Below the pieces are notes generated by a model. It was not told where the DNA came from. It searched no databases and saw nothing but the letters and a program-made list of their open reading frames with translations. 64,000 nucleotides of DNA from Diaporthe sp. PMI_573 (lineage: Eukaryota > Ascomycota > Sordariomycetes > Diaporthales > Diaporthaceae), in the NCBI GenBank assembly GCA_021399435.1, contig JAJTUP010000027.1:827553-891552 (forward strand). Direction: 5' to 3'. Within the stretch, counting starts at the first letter, position 1; each line of letters opens with the position of its first letter. Positions 1 through 11,774 of this stretch are shown one piece after another. The position numbers were made by a program, and so were the translations under genes.

Positions 1-3000
1 TCGTTCATCGACTGCGAGTCGGAGATCTGGTGCACGAAAGTCTTGCCACTTTTGAGAAATTTGGAGAAAGTGCCCTCCTTCTCCGACCTTGGCTCTTGTG
101 GCGGCGATGTCATCATCATCCCCTGTGGAAATTGGCCCGGCGGGAACTGCTGCCCAGGAGGGCCGGACTGGCCGAATCCATTCTGCCGACCAATACTCCA
201 TGGCGACTGTGGCTGTTGCTGGGAGAAGCTCTGCACAACGGCAGCTATCTGTGGCCCTGAGGGCCTGTAGACCGACGATTGCTGCGCTATCGGAGCCGAT
301 TGCCCTTGCCCGCCTGGATTTTGCCAAGACTGTGTCGGTGTTGAGCCGAAAACTTGGCCTGGATTCGGCGCTGGTGAGTTCTTCGGGGGCACGCCGGGAG
401 GAGAGACCTGCTGGCTGGGATTAGGCGCGGGGGATTCCGATGGAGAGGACTGCACAGAAACAGCCTGTTGCTGATCCGAGGTCTGCGGTTGCTGGCCTGC
501 CATGACGCCATGCGACACCCTCCTGGTCTGTGGCGGAAAGGATGCACCAAGCTGACTGGACGATACCGGGGTGCCGTCTTCCGCGGTCTGAGCGCCGTCC
601 TGGTGTTGAAACTGTGAACTGTTCCGAGGGGAGCTTGAATTGGCTGGGTGTCTGATCGGCGCATGAAGCGACGCGATATGGACCGGGTGTTGCTGTGTGA
701 GCGACTGAGATGCCGCGCGAATCCGGGTGCCCTGCATGTCCACACTCGGTTTGCGAGAACCACCAACATCGATCTGGTTGACTACCGATGCGGATCGCTG
801 GCGGCTGGAATCGCTCTGGCCGCCGGGCGAAATACCGTCTTGGAATTGCCCAGAGTTGACATTCGGGGAACTGCCAACCTGCCGGATTGGCACCGCTGTC
901 GCAACTTGCACGACGCCCAAGGGTTGTTGTTGGTCCTGCCCCCTCAGCGGAGTAGACAACGGAGAGCCCTGTCGCGGGGGCTGCTGTCTCTGAGCGACAG
1001 CTCCTCCTGGAGCCTGTGTTGTCAGAAGGGGACTCGCGGAGGATTGCGTGACGGGCGAAATGCCAGGCGATGGCTGCCGCTGCTGGAACGGGCCAGGTAA
1101 TGCCGCATTCTGCCTCTGCATCGGATCTTGGCCGTTGAGTATCCCCTGACCCTGGTATTGTTGTTGTTGTTGTAGTTGCTGGGCCCGTTGGGCCAGCCCA
1201 GCATACTGGCCCTGCGGTGGTATCACTGGTTGACCCTGCATACTCAACTGTTGGCTCTGGGCCGGCAGGAAGAAGCCTGACTGTCCAGGTCTCTGCACCA
1301 CCAACATCTGTCCCTGAGGATTCAGACCCTGGGGCTGGTCAAGCCCTGGGGGCGACCGCGGCGGTCTCTGCTGAGCGTGCTCCCTGGTCCTGGAATCTGA
1401 CCGCTTCCCGAAGATGTTCGACAGCAGGTTTCCGCCCGAAGGCTTCCTGCCCCTTTCCTCCTCGGCTATCGCACCCATGGCGGGAGGTGAACCGTATCCC
1501 TGTCCTGATGGGGTCCGCCCGTGATCCGAGATGCTGGGTCGCGAGCCTGCGGTTGAGCTCCTCGGGCGCCCATATCCTGACATCTGGGCATCGTCGCCGG
1601 ACCCACCGTATGGGCTCATCTGGTCCGAATAGCCCATTGCACCCCCCGGGGGCGGCCGTTGCCCCTGAAAAGACGGCCTCTGGTTTGCGCCATAGCCCGG
1701 TGGTTGCGACGGCTGGTTGTCTGTCTTGTCGCGGTTGAGCATGCCGGTGAGCTTAGAAAATCTCTTCTTTGGTTGTCCAGGGCCGAAACCGACGGGTGGT
1801 GGGCCCATCGCGCTCTCTGCAGTTGCAGGCCTGGAGACTTCTTGGTTGGAAGAAGAATTGATGCCCAGGCCGCTGGGGCGGGTGAAGAAAGGGCGCTTCT
1901 CCTTTGGCGGGCTGAATGAAGCACCGCCGAGGCTATTACCCGTAAAGGGTGCTCCGTCACCGTTGGGCTGCCCGTTGCCACGAAGACCGAAGAAGTTAGA
2001 GGGCCCTCTCCTCCCCTGGTCGTCGACGGGGATGCTTGCGTCAGACACATCATCTGCCGTGAGACCACCGCTGGGTTGTGGCCGACCAGTCATGGCGTCG
2101 CGCTGGTCATTTCCGTTCCCAGCAAGCCTGTTGCGTATGCTTGAGAAGACGTTGGAGTTACGCTTACTCTCGGGCTCGTCATGGAATTGTGAGTTTTGAG
2201 TGATGTTAGTGGAGCTTCGGGCCAGAACAGCCCCTTGTGTCTGCTGCATGAACGGGGCGTTCGGAGGCTGGAAATCACCGTTCTGCGAGGACGGGCCAGC
2301 AGATGAGACCATAGCAGGCTGGCCAGGGCGACGTGAGTCAACAGGTGAGTGAGTGGGGGGCGAGACAGACCTGGTGGACAGAGCACCGGTCTCCTTGTCG
2401 ATCGCATAAGCCTGGTTCTGCTGCTTGAGGGACGAGATACTTGGTGAGTGTCGGTGTCTGGGAGAGGAGAGGGGCTGCTGCAGCTGGGACTGCTCTATCT
2501 TCCAGCCGGGCGGCACGTTGAACTGGCCGTTGGACATCAGGCTGGGCGAGGACATGCCTGGCGGTGGAGAGGAGGACTGGAACTGCTGGTAGCTGACTGG
2601 GCCCTTCGGTCCGGGGTAGCCGGGCTGCGAAGGGCCAGGCTGGTGGTGCATGATGTTGAGACTGGCGTTGGCGTTGCCATTGCCGTTGGCGTTAAACTGG
2701 TGAGGATGGGCCGAGGATGGGAAGTGCTGGGGGCCGGGCTGCTGTGCGTGTGGCGACTGCATCATCACGTAGGGACCCTGCATGAACTGAGTGCCGTGCG
2801 GGTGAGGCGAGGATGACTGGAGTTGGTAGTTCATGGTGGGAGAGGCGAGGGGCGACGCGCCGGGCACAGGCCCAGGACGGGCACCGTTGCGGCTGTCGTT
2901 GAAGCCGGGGTTGGTGCTGGTGCTGGTGCTGATGCTGGTGCTGTTGATATAACCGGCGTTATCTGGGGTGATGTCGGCGTTGAAGATTGCGTTGGCGATG

Positions 3001-3209
3001 CGGTTGCCGCCGCCAGCCAGGTAGTAAGGATGTGGAGACGGGCGTTGGAGGTGGCCCGGTGGAGAAACAGCGCGATGGGGACGGTTGAGGTCGGCGGCAG
3101 AGATGCCCAAGGCGGAACCAAACTCGGGGCCCGGGCTGATGGGAGGGAGGCCGACAAAAGAAGGCTGGCGCTGTGGCTTGGGCGCAGAAGGTGATTCGAA
3201 GACGGACAT
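1..3209 (-). CDS. Pro/Gln/Ser-rich low-complexity protein, 3' end outside window
   Basis: An open frame runs without a stop from an ATG at 3207-3209 to the left edge, at least 1069 codons; the frame at the start and at the edge agree. The protein begins MSVFESPSAPKPQRQPSFVG and is dominated by Pro, Gln, Ser, Asn and Gly, with a poly-Gln stretch near 1150-1170. There is no predicted signal peptide or membrane segment. Clusters of basic residues and SP motifs (for example KEKRPFFTRPSG, RKPSGGNLLSNIFGKRSDSR) suggest a phosphorylated, largely disordered scaffold or regulator. The most ordered-looking part is close to the window edge (KEGTFSKFLKSGKTFVHQIS), so a folded C-terminal domain may lie outside. 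I do not recognise the family. No intron is needed within the visible part. The upstream CT-rich and CCTG-repeat DNA fits a long 5' leader. Confidence 0.8.
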   Translation of the reverse strand, partial: MSVFESPSAPKPQRQPSFVGLPPISPGPEFGSALGISAADLNRPHRAVSPPGHLQRPSPHPYYLAGGGNRIANAIFNADITPDNAGYINSTSISTSTSTNPGFNDSRNGARPGPVPGASPLASPTMNYQLQSSSPHPHGTQFMQGPYVMMQSPHAQQPGPQHFPSSAHPHQFNANGNGNANASLNIMHHQPGPSQPGYPGPKGPVSYQQFQSSSPPPGMSSPSLMSNGQFNVPPGWKIEQSQLQQPLSSPRHRHSPSISSLKQQNQAYAIDKETGALSTRSVSPPTHSPVDSRRPGQPAMVSSAGPSSQNGDFQPPNAPFMQQTQGAVLARSSTNITQNSQFHDEPESKRNSNVFSSIRNRLAGNGNDQRDAMTGRPQPSGGLTADDVSDASIPVDDQGRRGPSNFFGLRGNGQPNGDGAPFTGNSLGGASFSPPKEKRPFFTRPSGLGINSSSNQEVSRPATAESAMGPPPVGFGPGQPKKRFSKLTGMLNRDKTDNQPSQPPGYGANQRPSFQGQRPPPGGAMGYSDQMSPYGGSGDDAQMSGYGRPRSSTAGSRPSISDHGRTPSGQGYGSPPAMGAIAEEERGRKPSGGNLLSNIFGKRSDSRTREHAQQRPPRSPPGLDQPQGLNPQGQMLVVQRPGQSGFFLPAQSQQLSMQGQPVIPPQGQYAGLAQRAQQLQQQQQYQGQGILNGQDPMQRQNAALPGPFQQRQPSPGISPVTQSSASPLLTTQAPGGAVAQRQQPPRQGSPLSTPLRGQDQQQPLGVVQVATAVPIRQVGSSPNVNSGQFQDGISPGGQSDSSRQRSASVVNQIDVGGSRKPSVDMQGTRIRAASQSLTQQHPVHIASLHAPIRHPANSSSPRNSSQFQHQDGAQTAEDGTPVSSSQLGASFPPQTRRVSHGVMAGQQPQTSDQQQAVSVQSSPSESPAPNPSQQVSPPGVPPKNSPAPNPGQVFGSTPTQSWQNPGGQGQSAPIAQQSSVYRPSGPQIAAVVQSFSQQQPQSPWSIGRQNGFGQSGPPGQQFPPGQFPQGMMMTSPPQEPRSEKEGTFSKFLKSGKTFVHQISDSQSMN

Positions 3210-5529
3210 TGTCGTCGTCTTGACGACAGGATCGTCCTCAACCCAAACAGTCGAGTCGAGGGCGGCTGAAATGGAAGCGAGCGAGCGAGCAGGAGGGGAG
3301 GGAGATTGGCTGCGACAGCTACCATTGGACGGAATCACGCGGGACTGGGCTCGACTGGGCTCGACCGGGCCGTGGACGAGACAGGAAAGGACAGGCAGGA
3401 CAGGGCAAGGGAGGAGAAGGACTGGGAAAGAGATTGCAACATAAAACCAACAGCCTGCAGCCGGTGTAACTGTGTGTGGGCAACTGGTCGGATGCTTGGA
3501 GGAGAGGGAGTAAATAGCCTGCCTGCCTGCCTGCCTGCCTGTCGCCAACCGAGGGCTGGGTGAGCCGGGAGCTGGGGGAGAATCGGAAGGATTCGCCAGA
3601 TGGGGCCAGCTGAAATGAGAAGAGCCCGCATACAAGCAACCGCAACGGCAACTGTGACCTTGCAGCTGGGGCCCGGCAGCCTCGCTTGTGTGCTGTGCCC
3701 TGCCGTTTATTATGCTCTGCTCTGCTCTGCTGCGCTCCGCTGCGGGCTGTTGTTTGCCATCGAGGCAGTGAGATGATTTTGATTGACCCTGGCTGGCGAT
3801 GGCGGTTGCACACAACGAGGGGGGGCCACCGGGATTCCACGCATGGGGGCCAGAAACCCCGTCACAGCCCACACACGGCAGTCTTGTCAAGCCCCAAGGC
3901 ACAACCACAACCCCGTCAGCTTCCAACTGCGGCCGCAGCTGCAGATTAAAAAACAAAACAAATAATAATAATAATAAAAAAACAGTCTCCCACCAGTTCG
4001 AGAACCCCCACCGCCCCCAGAATGGATCGGATCGGATCGCCGGCCGCTGCGATTAGACTGGCGACTCGGGACACACGGCTGATGGGCTGGCCGCTGCGCA
4101 CCAGCAGCACCAGCCATCCAGCCATCCAGCCGTCCAGCCATGCTTGCCCCCGGTGACCGAAGAGCCCACATTTCACCGGGGCCCTAGTGGTTTTTCAAAA
4201 GCTGTCACGTCAGCGCCAAGCTCCAGCTACTTACGAGCCAGTACCGGCGTGCTCACATTAATGATGATGCAGGCGAGTCAACGGTGGCACGAATTAGCAA
4301 CCACGTGTGATCCTCCCGGGATTTGGTGAAGTGGTCCTGATCCATAACTCGAGTGTCAAGGGCTGGAATACGGCTCAGTATACTGTTTCCAGCTAGTGCG
4401 CAAAGCACAGCCGCTGTGCTCCAAAGCAAAATCTAGCTCAGAGTTCGTCCGCGAAACATTGGACGAACTTCGAATCTCTGATGCTGCGTGTCTACTCCAA
4501 CTGCGGACAGTTGAGCTTAGACCGCGCAGTCTGTCTGCAGAAGCTAACGACGTATCAGCCGCACATGGTAGGATAGGGCCTTACAAGGCGCGACTGGTTG
4601 GATGATCATCGGTTCGTGGACAAGTTCGCAGCAGGTAGATAGATAGGTCGACCCAAAACGTCAGGGCTTGTTGCCCATCGCTGCCTGCCTGCCTGCATGT
4701 GGATGGGCCAGGGGCCAGCTTGAGCTTGAGCTTGAGGTACATGTGCGGCTCCGACTCTGGGGTATCCACGGCCTGAGATGCTGCGAATTGCTCACAGAGG
4801 CATCGCAGATCCCCGGGGTCGCAGTCCTGGAAGTCGTGAGAGATGACGGCCCTTGCGTGGCCTGATGCCAGTATGGAGCTCGTGGACCGGGAGAAGCAAA
4901 CCAGATAAACACCATGGTTACATTCCTTGGGTGTTGCAGGAGAAAATAAGGGCTTCGGAAATAGGTGGACAACCAAACCTGACAAGCCAAAGAAAGGTTA
5001 CAGTCATGCGCCTCGTCGTCAACGGGCGAAAGAAACATAATGCGTGCCTGTATCGCACGGCCGGAACAAAGAGGACTGCGAGCATGAAATTCCTTGTCGA
5101 AACCGGAAAATCACCGGCGCAGCTGCTGCGTTGTTTTCATGGTCTCGGAAGCATTTGAGGTATTACCGGTCAATTATCAAAAGCAGCTGTCGAGACCACC
5201 GCGTCCAGGGCATGAAAAGACTAGGGCGAATAATCCCTGATACGAATTAAGCGCTGCCTAACGTGTTGCCTTTGGCAACGAAATCATCGCTCGCCCCGAA
5301 ACCAAAGTCATTGTGTGATGGAATCTCAACGCCCGCTGTAGCCTAGTCTCCGCATCACATTGGGCCAAATCCCACTACCTCACAAGCCCCACATATCCAT
5401 TTGCAAAGTGACTTCCTTGCTACCACACCGTGACAAGCACGCCTTGTGTCGTCGCAAAAACCAGAGATGGTGAAGACTCGAGAACCAGGAGAGATTTCGC
5501 CAGAATCAGCAGAATTTCGAGACTCCAGT
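3210..5529. other. Intergenic region between two minus-strand genes
   Basis: No convincing gene. The first 600 bases hold pyrimidine/purine-biased DNA and a CCTG repeat, likely the 5' leader and promoter of the gene to the left. An AAT-type microsatellite lies at about 3958-3977 and a short CTGC run at 4681-4696. The overlapping frames around 4400-5250 show no family signal. Confidence 0.5.
3518..3541. repeat. CCTG tetranucleotide microsatellite
   Basis: Six uninterrupted copies of CCTG, 24 bases, in the probable 5' leader of the minus-strand gene that starts at 3209. Confidence 0.9.
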
Positions 5530-6342
5530 TTAGACTGTGCCATCGTTCTTCTCCTCCTTGACATCACCCTTGACTTCGGCCTTCACATCGGCCTTGTCCT
5601 CCTCAGACTCGCCCTTGGCGACGTCAGGAGACTTGAGGTCAGCGGCGGCGTTTCCCTTCTTTGGGGTAACAGGGGCCTTCTTGCGTGGCTTCGGAGCGGA
5701 CTTGACCCGCTTCGCTGCGGCCTGCTCCTCCTCGCCGGCCTCCTCGTTGATAGCCGCCAGCTTGCGTTTGCCCTTGCCCGTGGGGGGTGTCTTGCCACCA
5801 GCCGGGGGGTCGGGGGCCTTCATGGTCCAGTTCATCTTCTTCTTAATCAGGGTCTGCAATAGCTTGGTCAGTATTTTGATGCTGTGCGCCTTCCTCAGGT
5901 TGCGTGTTTTGCTCACCCAAGCGTTGACCGCGGAACGCGGGTTGGTCATGTTCAGCTCGCTGGCGAGCTTGGGGAAGTCAATCTGTGGGCAAAGAAGTAT
6001 GGGTTAGTAGATCGCGCAAAGCAAACAGTAGTCGTGAAATGACACTGTCGGAGGGTGGCTGCCGCATCTGCCGCGACGATGCCAGTATCAAACGAGCATC
6101 ATTGCCAGCAGCGGGACGGTTCACATGGAAGACACGGATGCGGAATGATTGTGATCAGGGCAGATTGGACCTTGGTGCAGATTCTTGATTCTTACCTCAG
6201 GGGCGGCCTTGAGGCAAGTCATGGCCTTGGCCAAGATCTCCTGCTCGCGCGCGGTGAGGGTGTCAACGGCGCCACCAGCAGCAGCAGCCTTGGGAGTGGC
6301 CGGGGCAGCACCGTTCTCGGCGTTGTCAGATGTGTTTGCCAT
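5530..6342 (-). CDS. Small basic nuclear-type protein (Myb/SANT-like N-terminus, H1-like lysine-rich tail)
   Basis: Two exons, 6342-6196 and 5982-5530, joined across a 213-nt intron (donor GTAAGA, acceptor CCCACAG, phase 0), give 199 residues. Residues about 20-95 form an Ala-rich helical region containing TAREQEILAKAMTCLK and, just across the junction, a segment with MTNPRSAVNAW, which resembles the short Myb-like domain common in small fungal nuclear proteins. The rest is rich in Lys, Ala, Pro and acidic residues (PKPRKKAPVTPKKG, then alternating KAD/EVKGD), like a linker-histone or chromatin-protein tail. Seen directly: the splice signals, phase and composition. Inferred: nuclear location and nucleic-acid binding. 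There is no enzymatic motif. The exact family is not certain. Confidence 0.8.
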
Positions 6343-7731
6343 GTTGAGAAGATGGAGAGAGGGGCTATGATGATGTGGCGAGCAAAACTTTCGGTTGCTG
6401 CAAGACGGTGGTGTTGCTTGCGTGAGTGCGTGATGTTGATGGTCAGGACGGGAGGGTGCAGGTGTGGGAGGGGAAAAGCTGCCTGATATATGAAAAGCAA
6501 AAACGGCTGCAGCTCACAGCTCACAGCCCAGACCTCCAACAAATACACGCTAAATCGGAATGATCCTGGGAGATAATTGCATGCAGGTCATGGCATACAG
6601 TGATTCAGAGCTCAAGCATTTGTTCGTCCGATCCATCATGCGAATCTCGTCACATACAAATTCGTAAGAGGGCGTCGTCATTATTGCCCTTGATAATTCA
6701 AACTTTCAGGCCCGAAAACGTATCTGCAAAGAGGTACTTGTTGTTTCTGCCCAGAACAATGACGGCAGAGTTTCTGTTGACGAGTCTACCTTGTTGTTCA
6801 GCCAAGAATCAAAACTGCCTATTGAACGTTGCCGACAAATGACTCCTAAAGCCAACGACTCCAGACACACCATACAATTGGAAATACGACACTCAAGTCC
6901 AGCATGCCAACATTATGGGCAGAAAATTCGGAGATGCTCGTGGCTTGTTCATCTGTCACACTCTGTCACAGCCACTCATCCACATCTCGACATCCACAGC
7001 ATCGAGGTCGGCCTGGCACATAACTAGCTCATTTTTCCGTCTCAAATGTTTAGCACATGCGCTTGAAGACGGTCAAAAGTCTGCGCCGTGGATCTCACCC
7101 CAATGACAGAACGCAGCTCGCGGGAAGCTGCTCCACATCACATGTATAATCCAATTTGTTTTAAGCCTGTAAATTATTGACATGTTTCCAAATCAGGCTC
7201 ATGGCCAGTTGGCACTTCACATGACGTCGGCGCCTAGCACTTATCAAACGAAGTGAGTCGCCCTTCAAACGCGGCGTGCAGGGCGGAGAAGCTGGTGTAA
7301 TCCTCCGAAGGGAGACTGTCCCCTCTGTAATCAAGGACGCAAATGAAGAAGTACAAGTGCCAGCCAATTTGATATCCCGAAGCAGTGTCTCGACCCCTAA
7401 CTCAAGGGCAAGGTAGAGCTTCTGGACCTGTTAGAATTGGAAGGAAAAACAGCACCGGCCTGCATCAGCTCTGGATTTGATAAGAGATAGCTATATGGCC
7501 AGATACCCATCACCTGGGGGCTACTCGCCGGCGTCGTCACAATGTGGGGCCAGCCAGCTTCACCTCTGCCTGTGAATGGGTTCAAGTCCAACAACACAAA
7601 TCGACAACAGCCTGCAGGCCCTCATCCTGATTTCCGGCCCAGTCGTCTCTGACCCAACCTTTTACAATCTCAACCTTTCCCTATAGCGACCAGCGACACG
7701 ACCTTGAGCCACCACCCAACAATCCACCACC
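6343..7731. other. Intergenic DNA
   Basis: Shared 5' side of a minus-strand gene (start 6342) and a plus-strand gene (start near 7732), so it should contain two divergent promoters. A CT-rich tract with scattered CAACC before 7732 fits a fungal 5' leader. No gene was recognised; the small frames here have no family features. Confidence 0.5.
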
Positions 7732-9012
7732 ATGGTTGTCAAGAGCCTAGACGGTGGCGACGAGTCCACTTCATCTTGATCCCTTCTATTCGTTTGAACT
7801 TCCACCTTCAACGTCCAGGTTGACACTTTTCAATCTAACCTGCTTCACCCACCCAACCCCATCTTGCCTGCCTGCGCTATGCCAGACTCCCCATTGGCCG
7901 TTGCGTCGCATGCCCTCGAGCAAACGTCTTTCTCACGCGTCGCGTCACGTCGCGCCACACCGTGTCCCACCCCATCCAACGTTTGACTAACAGTCTCTGC
8001 AGGAGCCCAAGCTCGAGCAGATGGTAAGTGGGTGGCTGCAGCGGAGGGAGAAGGGCCCGCGCTGCAAGAGCTCCAGCGACTCAGCGTCCAAGGGGACCAC
8101 GCGAAGCCCCTCGCGGCCAAGCTGGGAGCCGTTCCTTGGTTGGGCTTTGCTCGTGAACTTCCCTCTCACATCTAGCTGCCAGGCCGGCGACATGCAAAGG
8201 TGGTCCGGTATGGGCTTCCAGAGCCGGAGGGAAAAAAGCGAGGACTTCTCCCTCTTCTGCCTGGTGGTTCGCCGGTCACCTTCTGGTCAATAGGTGGCTC
8301 GTGGCCGGCGTCAGTACCCGACCGGTGGAGGGCGCAAAGGAGGCAGTGCCAAAATTTGGTTGAAGCCCGTGGTAATAGGTTTAGGGAGGCTAGTCGCCTC
8401 CCTCGACTCAGTAGTAAGGGCGTCGGATTAGTAGATGCTTACATTTTGGTATGCGGTGTAGTCTTTTCTTCGGCTGCCGAGGCCCGGCTAGTCCCAGCTC
8501 GTCCGGGAGGAGTTGAGGCTGCACTGGGGGAGCTATGTCTGCGTGCCCGTGAGCCGGTCTGATTGTAAACCCGAAGAATTCCGGCCACGATTCAGTGTAG
8601 TACTCGGGGGCTCGGATAGGTGTAGGTGGTTGGGTCTCTTCTTGGGATCTGGCTTCTGCGACCTGGTGGCTGTGACTTACTTAGTGGCCTACTGCTAACT
8701 TGGATGCAGAGCCAGGGCACGTCCAAGGTCCATGCTGGCGACTGCAAGGACAATACCGTCGCCAACCTCGAGATCCGCATCTTCAAGCTAGATAATGGTA
8801 GTCAGAATCACATGGGCGCCCTTTGGAAGAAATTGGCCAAGGAGCGCGCATTCCTCTCTTCCAAGGTGGACAAGAAGCCCAGCCAGGATGCAGCCATGAC
8901 CGTCGAGGAGCACGAGAAGTTCATCACCGAAATCGCCGAGATGGCTACTCGAGCCCACCTTCGCAAGGTCCTCAAAGAACAAGGTCAGGGTGATCGTCAA
9001 GGACGTTGTTGA
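7732..9012 (+). CDS. Hypothetical helical protein, gene model incomplete
   Basis: Splice signals support at least two downstream exons: 8003-8023 (EPKLEQM, preceded by CTAACAGTCTCTGCAG, followed by GTAAGTGGG) and 8710-9012 (preceded by GCTAACTTGGATGCAG). They join in phase 0 and encode a charged helical protein containing GALWKKLAKERAFLSSKVD and HEKFITEIAEMATRAHLRK. The intron between them is long for a fungus, 686 nt. The first exon is uncertain: a good ATG context exists at 7732 (MVVKSLDGG), but no clean donor joins it in phase. At about 8985 the likely coding signal moves to another frame, which runs to 9217 with an acidic VEDAIEGVVEDVIEDVV stretch, so either a tiny splicing change or a frameshift is present. 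Family not recognised. Confidence 0.45.
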
Positions 9013-9854
9013 GGACGCCATCGAGGGTGTTGTCGAGGATGTCATCGAGGACGTCGTCCACGAGAAGCTCGCGACCATATGCCGCACGCAACAGCAGCAT
9101 GGCCGCCAGATTGCTGCCATCATGAACTGGATTCGGGATATCTGGTTGATGCGATGTGAAGATCCAAGGATTTGGAAGCCACTGGCACGACGGGCCCGAT
9201 CACCAAACCCCCCGTGAGTCCTTACACTACTGACTGGCACGGCCGGGACCCCCGACCTTACTCGGCCTGCTACCTAACACGCTGGACCGCCCGCAGAAAG
9301 CCGAGCCGCGCCCGGTCTCCCGGGAGCAGGACTCTGAGCTCCGAGGCGGCGGCATGACCATCGGCTTCAACTGCTGCCGTGGTCACTGCAACTGCCGTAG
9401 GCATCACTCTTCTCCTGTCACGGATCCCCGTCCTTCATGTTTCGGAATGGCCTAGAATGCAATACTCTAGGACCCGTAGCAGGACTAACCTCATACCTAG
9501 ACGAGACGTGCTGCTGAAGGCTGGCACGAGGGAGGGAATCAGGTTCTCAGCCGGAGATATCTGATGATTTGGGGGGTTCTGGGTAGCAGCCCGATGATCG
9601 ACGAGCCGGCGTGTGCGAGACCCTCTATGCGTTTTGATTTTCATACAGGAGCAGCAAAGATTGCCCTTAAAGATACCCAATTTTGCTATTCGACTATTTA
9701 GACCACTGTCACCATAAACATTATTCCGGAGCCAGCACAACGGCTCCTGGCACGATCCCGTGTGAAACCCACACCGAAAGCTCCTTTGATACGCCCGTAC
9801 CCTGCCGGATTGAAACCTCCCGCCCAATGCATTAACGAGCACAAGTAGAGCTCG
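9013..9854. other. 3' region between converging genes, with a coding-like shifted frame
   Basis: The first 200 bases hold the frame-shifted continuation of the preceding gene (open 8990-9217, acidic repeats then a Trp/Arg-rich tail). Nothing recognisable lies from about 9360 to 9854. Confidence 0.4.
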
Positions 9855-11774
9855 CTACCAGATATTACCGAGATACTTCATAAATGTCTCCCAGACGCTC
9901 CCAGATACAGGGCGGAAGATCGACTTGCTGAACTCGTGGCCGGCCGCCGTGGGTGCTATGCCAGAGTCGGCTGTCGAAGTCGGCGTGACGCTCGGTCGTG
10001 TGATCGAGTTGCCTGGAGGAGTGCTCAGAGGAGGGAATGACGTTGCCATTGGCGTCGACGGAGTGGCCGTGATGCTCAAGGTCGTACACATGGACGCTGG
10101 CGGGGCGGGATATTCTTCACATTGGCCACGCAGGTCGGCCCCGTAGGTGAAATCATCCGCTAGGAGGTTTTCGCCTTCGCCGTTGCTCACATCGGTCCTG
10201 GATGAGTAGCTGATACCCCCTGGAATGGTCCAATTGGCGTTGAACAGCGTATACGGGCCGACGCAGTGGCCTCTGGTCATGGCCATGGTCGCCTCGTGGA
10301 GGGCGGCAACGGGGAGTCCTGGCCGAGGCACTTTGTACGAGATCGTGAGATTTGTAAGAAGGTCACTTCTGTCGTTGCGGACGGCCGCTGTGACATTGAT
10401 CTTCCCCGTGTGTTGAAGGAGGCAGGTCTGCCGCCTGAGTAGAATGATAGCGTCCTGCATTGGGAAGGCCTGGCCATTGTTGTCGAAGGGCAGTCTTTTG
10501 CCGTTGGCTAGGATCAGGCTGACGGTGAAGGACGAGATGCCTGTGTCGACCGGTATCGTCGCGTCTATTGGGAAGAACTGCAGTCAAACGTCAGCACAAG
10601 CCTCGCTCCCGTTTTCCAGCGCACTTACGACGAAGGTGTCATCCAGTCCGTAGCCACTGCCATGGATGGTGGAGTTGATCACGCAAGACCCCTTGCCACA
10701 GTCGTGTCCCCCACTACGATTTTTGTAGAGGATTTCCATCCGCACAATATCCTTAGCCGGCAAAGTAGTAGTTCTTACTCGTATGTTACCACTGAGTTGC
10801 AGATGTCTCGCTGCCTGTTCCAGTGCAAGCCGCAGGTCTACTGGCTTGACCATGTAGGGCTCGATGGGCTGGGAAAGCGTGACTCCCGTGGGGACGACCT
10901 CGATCATCTTCTGGAGGACCTTGCGACAGACATCCTGGAACCTCTGCGGGTCCGCCATGGCCTTGGCGGTGAAGTTGGCGTCCGAATTAAAGATTCGAGC
11001 ATCTGAATCCTTGCCCTGGCCAACCGCCGGCCCTACCACGAGCGGGTTCGTCGTATTGTTGTCGAGGTACTCAGTTATGACCTTCTCGTCGAATTCGGAA
11101 ACGGTCGAGTCTGACGGTGCCTCGCCCTCTTCAACCAGCTCGGGGAACTCGGTATCGTGGACACCACCGAGCGTGTGGCCGCAGGCGGTGACCTGAATCA
11201 TCTCCTCATTCGTGAACCCCATACGAGAGAACTGCTCGCGGAACTGCTCGATCGAGTGCTCCGGCTGCGGCACTCCCATGCTCCCCGGCCCAGGAGCGTC
11301 CACCCTCCCGGCCTTGACAGGTATCATTGGACCACCACACGACCGGACCGAAGCGTACACCCCGAGGGCGATCAGGTCCGCCAGGCTCGACTTCTTGGAG
11401 AGATAGTCCGAGAAGAACTTGAGAGTGGAGTTGAAGCCCGGCCCCTTGCTCTCCCCATCGTCGAGCTGATACTGGAGCGAGCCATCCAAGCCTCCCTTCC
11501 CCGTGCTAGCATCTGCCGTTGACATGTCGTGAAATGCGACCCTTAACCACTCAGCCGCGACCTGCCTCCCAGGCCCGGAAGCCTCGTTTGAGCATGGGGA
11601 AATCGTATCTGCAAAGTTTCTGGACTTGAATATCCTCTGCTGGAACATGATCTCTTCCAGGTCATCGATCGGGGACGGCCATGTCGGGTCGGCAGCCACA
11701 GCAGACAGCAATAGCGCCGCTGTCACTGCGGCCCGCGAGAGGAGTTTTGATCTCATTTTGCCGGACGGGCTCAT
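9855..11774 (-). CDS. Secreted haem peroxidase (class II-like fungal peroxidase) with C-terminal extension
   Basis: Two exons, 11774-10629 and 10577-9855, separated by a 51-nt intron (GTAAGT...GACTGCAG, phase 0), encode 622 residues. An N-terminal hydrophobic run (AAVTAALLLSAVA) ending near residue 28 is a likely signal peptide; an ATG seven codons in is an alternative start. The peroxidase core is clear: distal haem site WLRVAFHDM with Arg78 and His82, and proximal His200 in TACGHTLGG. The family oxidises phenolic or other donors with hydrogen peroxide outside the cell. After about residue 380 comes a roughly 240-residue Ser/Thr/Pro-containing extension with several N-glycosylation sites and no GPI-type tail; a short extra 3' exon after a GTAATA at the very end cannot be excluded. 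Substrate is unknown. Confidence 0.88.

Noticed and set aside
2448..3325. Several Gly/Val/Arg-rich plus-strand and Ser/Pro-rich minus-strand frames
   Set aside because: They overlap the long minus-strand Pro/Gln-rich gene, which stays open for over 1000 codons in one frame.
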